Shown one piece after another: positions 1 through 9,400 of a DNA stretch of 64,000 nucleotides (positions are counted from its first letter, which is position 1; each line of letters starts with the position of its first letter). Made by a program: the position numbers and the translations under genes. The DNA is from Chroococcidiopsis sp. CCMEE 29. GTDB taxonomy: Bacteria > Cyanobacteriota > Cyanobacteriia > Cyanobacteriales > Chroococcidiopsidaceae. Below the pieces are notes generated by a model, which did no database searches, was not told where the DNA came from, and worked only from the letters and a program-made list of their open reading frames with translations. The stretch lies in NCBI RefSeq assembly GCF_023558375.1, contig NZ_CP083761.1:2288001-2352000 (forward strand). Direction: 5' to 3'.

Positions 1-233
1 GCGATCGCACTCCGATTGAAGACTCTGTAATCGACGAAATCCAGGCAGTTTATCGACAAGCCACAATCAGTTTTCCCTGGCGAAAAGGGGACGTGTTGAT
101 GTTAGACAATATGCTAACTGCCCACGGGCGTAATCCCTATGTTGGTTCACGAAAAATCGTGGTGGCAATGGGAGAAATGATGACTCAAAAACAGATGGAA
201 CAAAGAGTTTTGGAGGAAGCGCATGCTCAATAA
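1..233 (+). CDS. TauD/SyrP-like Fe(II)/2-oxoglutarate hydroxylase, C-terminal part (5' end outside window)
   Basis: Reading from base 3, this frame stays open to TAA at 231-233. It matches the C-terminus of the complete TauD-like protein at 11602-12663 almost residue for residue: the segments GDVLMLDNMLTAHGRNP and VAMGEM are shared. The TAHGRNP segment carries the distal iron-binding His of the family. Family members of the SyrP type hydroxylate the beta carbon of Asp held on an NRPS carrier protein. The stop overlaps the start of the next NRPS by 11 bp, so the two are probably co-translated. The N-terminal HxD/E iron ligands lie before the window. The substrate is inferred from the Asp-like code of the following module. 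Confidence 0.85.
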   Translation, partial: DRTPIEDSVIDEIQAVYRQATISFPWRKGDVLMLDNMLTAHGRNPYVGSRKIVVAMGEMMTQKQMEQRVLEEAHAQ

Positions 234-3200
234 TACGCTTCAGGGCTTCCGGCTTTCCCCTCAACAAAGACATCTGTGGTCGTTGCAGCAAGATAGCCTC
301 GCTTATCAGTCTCAATGTACAATTCTCCTCGAAGGCAAGCTCAACACAGAGGTTTTCAAGTCGGCTTTACAAACAGTCGTCAATCGATATGAGATTTTGC
401 GTACAACCTTTCATCGCCTGCCCGGTATGAAGGTTCCGATTCAGGTTGTAGCGGATAGCAGTATTCCATCTTGGTCGAACATCAATCTCAGTGATTGGGA
501 TTACCAGGAACAAATAGCCAAGATCGAGGAAATTATCCAGAAAGAAAGGCGCTTTCGGTTCAAATTTGAGCAAGGTTCACTTTTGCGTTCTTCCCTAATT
601 ACTCTGTCAAACTACAAGCATATTTTACTCGTTACTCTGCCTTCGCTTTGCGCCGATGCCTGGACACTTAAGAATTTAGTTCAGGAAATTAGCCAGACTT
701 ATGCTGCTTGTCTACAAGGCGAGGAAGTTTCCAGCGAAGTTGTGCAATATATTCAATTTTCAGAGTGGCAAAATGAATTGCTTGAGGAAGAGGATGCAGA
801 GACGGGTAAAGAGTATTGGCGCAATCAGAATGTCTCTAAACTTGCCAAATTGAAGCTTCCCTTTGAAGGAAAGTTTTTGGGAAAACAAGAATTTGAGCCG
901 TCCTTTCTTTCTGTAAAACTTGATCCTAGTTTTACTACGAGGATCGCAGCGGTGATGCAGCAATACAATGCTTCGGCTTCTGTCTTCTTGTTAACCTGCT
1001 GGCAAGTTTTGCTGCGGCGGCTGATTGGATCAGATATAGTTATCGGTAATGTCTGCGATGGCAGAAAGTATGAAGAACTACATGGGGCAATGGGTTTGTT
1101 CGCCAAATCGTTGCCAGTTTATTGCCATTTGGCAGGAAACTTGTCATTCAGTGAAGTTTTAAGACAGGTTCATCAAGCTACACAAGCTGGCTATGATTGG
1201 CAGGAATATTTTATCTGGGAACAGTCTCTGTCGCCAGAAAATAAAGAAGGTTTTCCAATTGGTTTCGAGTTTGAAGACTTGTCAGGGAAGTATGTAGCTG
1301 CAGACGTAGTATTTTCAATCTACAAACGATACGTCTGCATCGACCGATTCAAAGTTAAACTTTCCTGTATTAATCAGGATGATTCTCTAGTTGCAGAATT
1401 TCACTACGATGCAAATTTATTTTTAGCAGAAGACATTGAACGTTTGGCTGGACAATTTCAGACGTTGTTAGCTAGTGCGATTGCACATCCAGAAACTGCT
1501 ATCAGTGAATTAGAAATTCTGAATCCTAGGGAGCGGCAGCTGCTGCTAGTCGGATTCAACAACACGAAAACTGATTACCTCAAAGATAAATGCATTCACC
1601 AACTGTTTGAAGAACAGGCAGAACAAACGCCCAATAACATTGCCGTTGTTTTTGAAGACCAGCAACTGACCTATGCAGAACTCAACACTCACGCCAACAA
1701 AATAGCTTACTACCTGCAACGGTTGGGAGTGGGACCGGAAGTGCTAGTGGGATTATATGTCGAGCGATCGCTTGAGCTAGTTATTGGACTGCTCGGCATT
1801 CTCAAAGCCGGTGGTGCCTATGTGCCCCTAGATCCGGCATTACCAACACAGGGCTTGGCTGTCCGATTGCAAGATGCCCAACCACCTGTGTTATTGACGC
1901 AACAGCAACTGGTCACTACCCTTCCCGAACACACCGCGCAGGTGGTCTGCCTGGACACAGACTGGGAGATGATTGCTCAGCAGAACGAGCAGAATCCCCA
2001 GAGTGGGGCAACGACTGAGAATTTAATTTATGTGATGTTCACTTCCGGTTCCACTGGCAGACCGAAGGGAGTCGCGGTTGAGCATCAGCAACTGCTCAAC
2101 TACCTATATGGCATCTGGGAACAACTGCATCTTCCTGTTGGTGGCAGTTATGCGATCGCTTCCACGTTTGCAGCAGATTTAGGAAACACCGCTATCTTCC
2201 CTTGCCTGTGTATCGGCGGGTGTCTCCACGTACTATCCCCAGAATGCGCTTCTGACCCGGAAATCTTAGCGGATTATTGCCGCCGCCATCCCATAGATTG
2301 TCTCAAAATCGTTCCCTCTCACTTAAGTGCTTTGTTGGCATCTTCTCAGCCTCAAGCCATCGCGCCCCGCCAGCAACTAATCTTAGGTGGTGAAGCTGCT
2401 AGTTGGAATTTAATTGAGCAGATTCAGCGCTATGCTCCCGCCTGCCAAATCTTTAACCATTACGGTCCCACAGAAGCCACTGTAGGCGTGCTGACATATA
2501 ACGTGGAATCTAAGCCAGCCGATGGTCATTCAGCGATCGTTCCTTTAGGTCGCCCACTGCCCAATACACAAATTTATCTACTCGATCGGCACCTGCAACC
2601 TGTCCCCATTGGAGTTCCCGGTGAACTGTATATTGGTGGTGCGGGATTAGCCCGAGGCTATTTGAACCAGCCGGAACTAACAGCTGAAAGATTTATTACT
2701 AATCCTTTTAGCAGTGCTCCAGAGTCTCGACTTTACAAAACAGGAGACTTAGCCCGCTACCAGCCTGATGGAACCATCGAGTTTCTGGGTCGGATTGACA
2801 ATCAGGTGAAAATCCGGGGCTACCGGATCGAGTTGGGCGAAATTGAGGCAGTGCTGACTGAACACCCAGCTGTACGAGCAACTGTGGTCTTAGCGCGAGA
2901 GGACGAACCAGGTAATAAGCGCTTGGTAGCTTATGTCGTCCCAGATCAGAAGCAAGCACCGAACACTACTGAACTGCGCCGCTTCCTACAGGAGCAGCTA
3001 CCTGAGTACATGGTACCTTCTGCCTTTGTGCTGCTGAAGGCTCTACCCCTGACTCCTAACGGCAAAGTAGACCGGCAGGCTTTACCAGCACCTGACCATG
3101 CAAGACCGGAGTTGGAAAAAACCTTTGTGGCTCCTCGCACCCCAACCGAGGAAGTATTAGCCGGGATCTGGGCTGAAGTCCTGGGGCTTGAGCGAATCGG

Positions 3201-3480
3201 CATCTATGACAACTTCTTTGAATTAGGCGGACATTCGCTGTTAGCCACTCAGGTAACGTCCCGTTTGCGGACAGCCTTCCAGGTGGAGATCCCCCTGCGC
3301 CAATTATTTGAGTCACCCACCGTCGCCGACTTATCCGCGATCATTGCCCAAAAACTAGTTGAGCAAGCAGATAGTGAAATGCTGGCTCAGATGTTGACAG
3401 AACTAGAGGAACTATCAGAGGACGAAGTTCAGGCAGTATTTACCGCTGAACAACACTCAATGGGGAAGAAAGATGAGTAA
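223..3480 (+). CDS. NRPS module C*-A-T with degenerate condensation-like domain; Asp-like adenylation code
   Basis: Protein of 1085 aa. Residues about 1-440 form a condensation-fold domain, starting with FRLSPQQRHLW. The HHxxxDG catalytic motif is absent: the aligned stretch reads LPSLCADAW. An adenylation domain follows (about 465-960), with TSGSTGRPKG near residue 607 and NGKVDRQAL as core A10. The carrier domain has LGGHSL with phosphopantetheine Ser1005. Hand alignment to GrsA numbering gives DLTKIGHVGK, close to the Asp code DLTKVGHIGK; D235 is taken as D652, which keeps the spacing to the following Gly. The gene overlaps the upstream TauD gene by 11 bp and the downstream NRPS by 8 bp. 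The N-terminal domain is therefore more likely a docking or interface domain for the hydroxylase than a peptide-bond catalyst. Function of the fold is inference; the missing motif is seen directly. Confidence 0.9.
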   Translation: MLNNTLQGFRLSPQQRHLWSLQQDSLAYQSQCTILLEGKLNTEVFKSALQTVVNRYEILRTTFHRLPGMKVPIQVVADSSIPSWSNINLSDWDYQEQIAKIEEIIQKERRFRFKFEQGSLLRSSLITLSNYKHILLVTLPSLCADAWTLKNLVQEISQTYAACLQGEEVSSEVVQYIQFSEWQNELLEEEDAETGKEYWRNQNVSKLAKLKLPFEGKFLGKQEFEPSFLSVKLDPSFTTRIAAVMQQYNASASVFLLTCWQVLLRRLIGSDIVIGNVCDGRKYEELHGAMGLFAKSLPVYCHLAGNLSFSEVLRQVHQATQAGYDWQEYFIWEQSLSPENKEGFPIGFEFEDLSGKYVAADVVFSIYKRYVCIDRFKVKLSCINQDDSLVAEFHYDANLFLAEDIERLAGQFQTLLASAIAHPETAISELEILNPRERQLLLVGFNNTKTDYLKDKCIHQLFEEQAEQTPNNIAVVFEDQQLTYAELNTHANKIAYYLQRLGVGPEVLVGLYVERSLELVIGLLGILKAGGAYVPLDPALPTQGLAVRLQDAQPPVLLTQQQLVTTLPEHTAQVVCLDTDWEMIAQQNEQNPQSGATTENLIYVMFTSGSTGRPKGVAVEHQQLLNYLYGIWEQLHLPVGGSYAIASTFAADLGNTAIFPCLCIGGCLHVLSPECASDPEILADYCRRHPIDCLKIVPSHLSALLASSQPQAIAPRQQLILGGEAASWNLIEQIQRYAPACQIFNHYGPTEATVGVLTYNVESKPADGHSAIVPLGRPLPNTQIYLLDRHLQPVPIGVPGELYIGGAGLARGYLNQPELTAERFITNPFSSAPESRLYKTGDLARYQPDGTIEFLGRIDNQVKIRGYRIELGEIEAVLTEHPAVRATVVLAREDEPGNKRLVAYVVPDQKQAPNTTELRRFLQEQLPEYMVPSAFVLLKALPLTPNGKVDRQALPAPDHARPELEKTFVAPRTPTEEVLAGIWAEVLGLERIGIYDNFFELGGHSLLATQVTSRLRTAFQVEIPLRQLFESPTVADLSAIIAQKLVEQADSEMLAQMLTELEELSEDEVQAVFTAEQHSMGKKDE

Positions 3481-6400
3481 CCTTGCTGAACGGGTCGCAG
3501 CTCTTTCGCCAGAAAAACGCGAGCTGCTTCTGCAACAGCTGAATAAGAACAGAGACGCCTCACAAACACGAATAAAGCCCCAAAGCCGAGAATCCAACGC
3601 TTTCCCCTTATCCTTTGCTCAGCAGCGGCTGTGGTTCCTCAACCAGTTTGAGTCTGACAGCGCATCTTACAATCTCCCTAGAGCTGTTCGGCTCACAGGT
3701 TCGCTCAACTTGGCAGCGTTGGAGCAGAGCTTTAACGAAATCATCCGGCGGCATGAAGTCTTGCGGACAACGTTTGCTTACGCAGACGGGCAACCGCTTC
3801 AACTCATTTCCCCAGCTTTGACGTTAACCTTGCCGGTGATCAATCTGAGCGCGTGGTCGGAAGCAGAGCGTGAGGCTGAAGTGCGACGGCTCTCTCTAGA
3901 GGAGTCGCAACAACCCTTCAACTTGGCGCAGGGACCGCTGCTGCGAATTACCTTGCTGCGCTTAAGTGAGGAAGAGCATGTGGTGCTATTGACAATGCAC
4001 CATATCGTTAGCGATGCTTGGTCAACCGGCGTGCTGATTCGTGAGCTAGCAGCCCTTTACGATGCCTTTTCTCAGGGGAATCCTTCACCGTTACCGCACC
4101 TACCTATCCAGTACGCAGATTTTGCCGATTGGCAGCGACAGTGGTTGCAGGGAGAGATTTTAGAATCTCAGCTAGCCTACTGGAAGCAGCAGTTGGGCGA
4201 TCATCTCCCTCTGCCGATACTGCAATTGCCCACTGACCATTCGCGATCGGCAATTCAGACCTTCCGAGGCGCGACCCAATCCTTCGAGCTGTCTCCCACC
4301 TTGTCTCAGGCTCTTAAAGTCTTGAGCCAGAGAGAGGGTGTCACTCTGTTCATGACATTGCTGGCAGCGTTCAAGACGTTGCTCTATCGCTATTCAGGAC
4401 AAGAAGATATCCTAGTCGGCTCTCCCATTGCCAACCGCAACCGGGCTGAGATTGAAGGGCTAATTGGTTTTTTTGTCAATACCCTAGTATTGCGGACTGT
4501 CGTTTCGGGCAAACTGAGTTTTAAAACTTTGTTAGGGCGAGTGCGTGAGGTGGCATTAGCAGCCTATACCCACCAGGATTTGCCCTTTGAGAAGCTAGTG
4601 GAGGAACTGCAACCGGAGCGAGACCTCAGCCATACAGCACTGTTTCAGGTGATGTTTATCCTCCAGAATGCCCCAATGGCATCCTTGGAGCTGCCGGGAC
4701 TGACTCTGCGCCCCCTAGACATTGGTAGCGAGACAGCGAAGTTTGATCTGACCTTGTACATGATGGACGCTGAGCAGGGGCTGCTGGGGGCGTTGGAATA
4801 CAACACTGACCTGTTTGATGCTTGCACCATCACTCGGATGCTCGGGCATTTTTCTACTTTATTGGAAGGCATCGTCGCCAATCCTGAGGAACGACTCTCG
4901 GATCTGCCAATTTTGACAGAGTTCGAGCGCCATCAGCTTCTCGTCGGGTTCAACCAGCATCAAATCCAAAATTGCAACCGCATTAAGCAGTGTATCCATC
5001 AGTTGTTTGAAACCCAGGTAGAGCAGACACCGGATGCTGTTGCAGTCATTTTTGAAGACCAGCAACTGACCTACCAAGAGTTGAATCGACGAGCGAATCA
5101 GCTGGCGCACTACTTGCAAAAGCTGGGAGTAGAGCCAGAAGTCCTGGTTGGCATCTGCGTTGAGCGATCTCTCGACATGGTGGTCGGACTCTTGGGCATC
5201 CTCAAGGCTGGTGGAGCGTATGTGCCGCTAGACCCTGCGTATCCAAAAGAGCGGCTAGCTTTTATCTTGCAGGATGCTCAGGTGTCGGTGTTGCTGACGC
5301 AGCAACTTTTAGATTTTGGATTAGAGCTACCGACGGTAGTCTATCTGGATACTGAGTGGGAGAGCATCGCCCAACACAGCGGGGACAATCCCATCCGTGG
5401 GGCAGCCGCCGACAACCTAGCTTACGTAATTTACACCTCTGGCTCTACAGGGAAGCCCAAGGGAGTGCAAATTTCCCACGGTGCTGTAATTAACTTCCTC
5501 AAGTCCATGCGCCTGACGCTGGAGCTAACAGACCAAGACATTCTCTTCGCAGTCACCACCATTACCTTTGACATTGCTGCACTAGAACTTTACCTGCCCC
5601 TGATTGTGGGCGCTCGTGTCGTAGTAGCTAGCCGCGAAGTCGCCACTGACGGCGTGCAGTTGTTAGCCCAGCTGATGAAATCCGGTGCAACCACTATGCA
5701 AGCCACACCAGCCACTTGGAGAATGCTTGTGAAAGCGGGGTGGTGCCCATCTAATCAATCACTGAAAATCCTTTGTGGTGGGGAAGCGCTTCCCCAGAAT
5801 CTGGCAGAGCAGTTGTTGCAACGGAGCGCTTCCTTGTGGAATCTGTATGGTCCCACAGAAACAACGATCTGGTCGGCAGCTTACCTAGTCAGACCGGAAG
5901 ACAGTGGCGTGTTGATCGGTCAAGCGATCGCTAACACGCAGATTTATGTACTGGATGAGTGCATACAGCCTGTCCCGATTGGGGTTGCCGGTGAGATGTA
6001 TATTAGTGGGGCTGGTTTAGCTCGTGGCTATCTCAACCGCCCTGAGCTGACTGCTGAGCGGTTTATCCCTAACCCCTTTAGTACAAATTCAGGGGTACGG
6101 TTGTATAAGACCGGAGACTTAGCTCGCTACCTACCAAACGGTCAACTTGAGTACCTTGGTCGGATCGACCATCAGGTAAAAATCCGGGGTTTCCGGATCG
6201 AGTTAGGAGAAATTGAAGCGGTTCTGGGTCAACATCCGAAAGTGCGGGAAACTGTAGTCTTAGCCCGTGAGGATGTACCTGGTGACAAGCGGCTCGTTGC
6301 TTATATCGTCTCTAGCCAGGAACAAACACCCAGCGTCAGTGACCTCCGTAGCTGGCTGCAAGAAAAGCTACCGGAGTACATGGTACCTGCCGCTTTCGTG

Positions 6401-9400
6401 TTCCTGCAAGCTCTGCCACTGACGTCTAACGGTAAAGTAGACCGCCGAGCACTGCCAGCACCTAACACAGCTAGACCGGACTTGGAAAGCAATTTTGTCG
6501 CACCTCGCACTGTGGAACAGAAGGTGCTAGCTGACATTTGGGCTAAAGTTCTCGGCATCGAAAAGGTAGGTATTTACAACAACTTCTTTGCTTTAGGCGG
6601 GGATTCCATCCGTAGCATCCAAGTCCGAGCCTACGCCGAGGAACAAGGGTTGAGCTTTTCGCTTCAGCAACTCTTCCAACATCAGACAATTCACGCGCTA
6701 GCCCGAGAAATTAGCTCAGCTGAGGCTAGCACTTCTCTAACCCAACCAGTTCAACCGTTTAGCCTGATCTGCGACGAAGATCGGCTGCGGTTACCGGACG
6801 GCATAGAGGATGCTTATCCCCTGAGCATGCTTCAGGCGGGGATGCTCTTCCATAGCGAATATAACCCGGACGCTGCCATTTACCACAACGTCACTAGCTT
6901 CCATCTGCAAGCAACCCTCGACCTTGAGAAATTGCAAATAGCGGTACAGCAACTTGCGGCTCGTCATCTTGTGCTGCGTACTTCATTCGATCTAAGTCAC
7001 TTTAGCGAACCGCTGCAATTAGTTCATCAGGTGGTTCATATTCCCTTGCAGGTGGAAGATCTGCATCATCTAGCCGTAGCGGAACAACAGGAGGCGATCG
7101 CTTCCTGGATTGCAGCTGAAAAGAGCTGCAAGTTTGACTGGACAAAGCCACCGCTGTTGCGCTTTCAGATTCATCGTCGCAGCGAACAGACGTTTCAGTT
7201 TAGCTTCACTGAACACCACGCCATTCTCGATGGGTGGAGTGTAGCCTCAATGCTCACTGAGTTGTTTGAAGATTATTTGTCCCTTGTAAATGAAGCAGTC
7301 TATCCTGGATCGCCACCACCCATAACTACATTCCGGGATTTTGTAGCTTTGGAACGCAATGCGATCGCATCCGAGGAGTGCCGCTGCTACTGGACTGAAA
7401 AGCTGAACAACAGCAGCTTGACAAAGTTGCCTCGTTGGCATTCTTTCCAGCGAATAGCTGACGTTCAGCATGTTTGCAGGCACCAAGTCCCTATATCTTC
7501 TGAGGTTTCAGACCTTCTGAAACAGCTAGCTCAGTCCGCTGGTGTTCCCCTGAAAAGTGTTCTCCTAGCCACACATCTGCGCGTGCTCAGCCAACTCAGC
7601 GGTCAGTCAGATATCTTGACAGGGCTGGTTGCTAATAGTCGTCCCGAAGAAATGGATGGTGAGCGAGTCTTGGGGCTGTTCCTCAACACGCTGCCATTTC
7701 GTCTAAAACTGGTTGGAGGGACTTGGATAGACTTGGTACGCCAGACTTTTGAGGCTGAGCGGGAATTGCTGCCTTTTCGACAGTATCCCCTGGCGGAATT
7801 GCAGAAAATGCACGGTGGGCAACCTTTGTTTGAGACAATGTTCAACTTTGTCCACTTTCATGTATACCAAGGTCTCCAAGAGTTTGAGAACATTCAACTT
7901 TTAGATGCCTTGAGCTTCTCAAAGACAAACTTCACCTTTGAGGCCAACTTCAGCCTAAACCTAGCTTCGTCTCAAGTTGAACTGGTTCTCGAGTGGGATA
8001 CCTCAGCATTTTGTTACGAACAAATCAAGGCCATTAGCGGTTATTACGCGAGAACCTTGGCTGCAATGGCGAGTCAGCCATTAGGACGCTACGAGTTGCA
8101 CTCTTTTCTTTCTCCTCAGGAACAACACCAACTGCTGGTGGAGTTCAACCAGAAACAAATCCACAATTGCAACCGCAGCTCCACGCAGATAAACGCAGAT
8201 GAATTTGATCCGATCTGCGTGCAGCCGCGCCCATCTGCGTTTAAAAATTCAAAATCCCAAATTGGGCAGTGCATCCATCAGCTATTTGAAGCTCAAGTAG
8301 AGCGATCGCCTGATGCTGTTGCAGTGGTTTTTCAAGACCAGCAACTAACCTATCGAGAGTTGAATCGACGAGCGAATCAGCTAGGGCATTACCTGCAAGC
8401 GATCGGCGTAGGACCAGATGTACTCGTCGGAGTCTGCGTGGAGCGCTCCCTAGAAATGGTGGTAGGTCTGTTGGGAATCCTGAAAGCTGGTGGAGCGTAT
8501 GTGCCACTGGATCTGGCGTATCCAAAAGAGCGGTTGGCTTTCATGTTGGCAGATGCCCAGGTTCCGGTATTGCTGACCCAACAGCGACTGGCGATGGATT
8601 TACCAGCGCTAGGAGCAAAAGTCATCTGTCTGGACGCAGACTGGGAGTTGATCGCCCCGGAGAACGAGGAGAACCCACTCACCCAAGTGACAGCTGAAAA
8701 CTTGGTCTATGTAATCTACACCTCGGGTTCCACTGGCAAATCTAAGGGGGTGATGATTCAGCATAACAGCCTCGTTAATGCCTATTTAGCTTGGGAAGAA
8801 ACCTATCAACTTCGAGCCGTACTAACTTGTCATCTTCAAATGGCAAGCTTCTCCTTTGATGTCTTTTCAGGGGACTTAGTTCGGGCATTATGTTCCGGCG
8901 GAAAGCTGGTTCTGTGTGATCGCGAACTACTCTTAGATCCCCAGAAGCTTTATGAGCTGATGCTTCAGGAAAAGGTTGACTGCGCGGAATTCGTTCCGGC
9001 TGTTTTGAGAAACCTGATCCAGTACCTGGAAGAGAGCGAACAGCGCCTTGACTTCATGCGCTTGCTGGTCTGCGGCTCTGATAGTTGGTATATGGGAGAG
9101 TACGATAAATTTCGATGTCTCTGTAGTCTACAGACGCGACTTATTAACTCATTTGGCTTGACCGAAGCTAGCATTGACAGTTCATACTTTGAAAGTGCGG
9201 CGGTGGATTTACCACTTGATCGGTTAGTACCCATTGGAGGTCCATTTGCCAACACGCAGCTTTACATTCTAAACCCGCACCTACAGCCAATGCCTATTGG
9301 GGTCACTGGCGAACTCTACGTAGGCGGCGCTGGCTTGGCGCGGGGTTATTGCAATCGACCTGAACTGACTGCTGAAAAGTTCATCCCAAACCCCTTTAGC

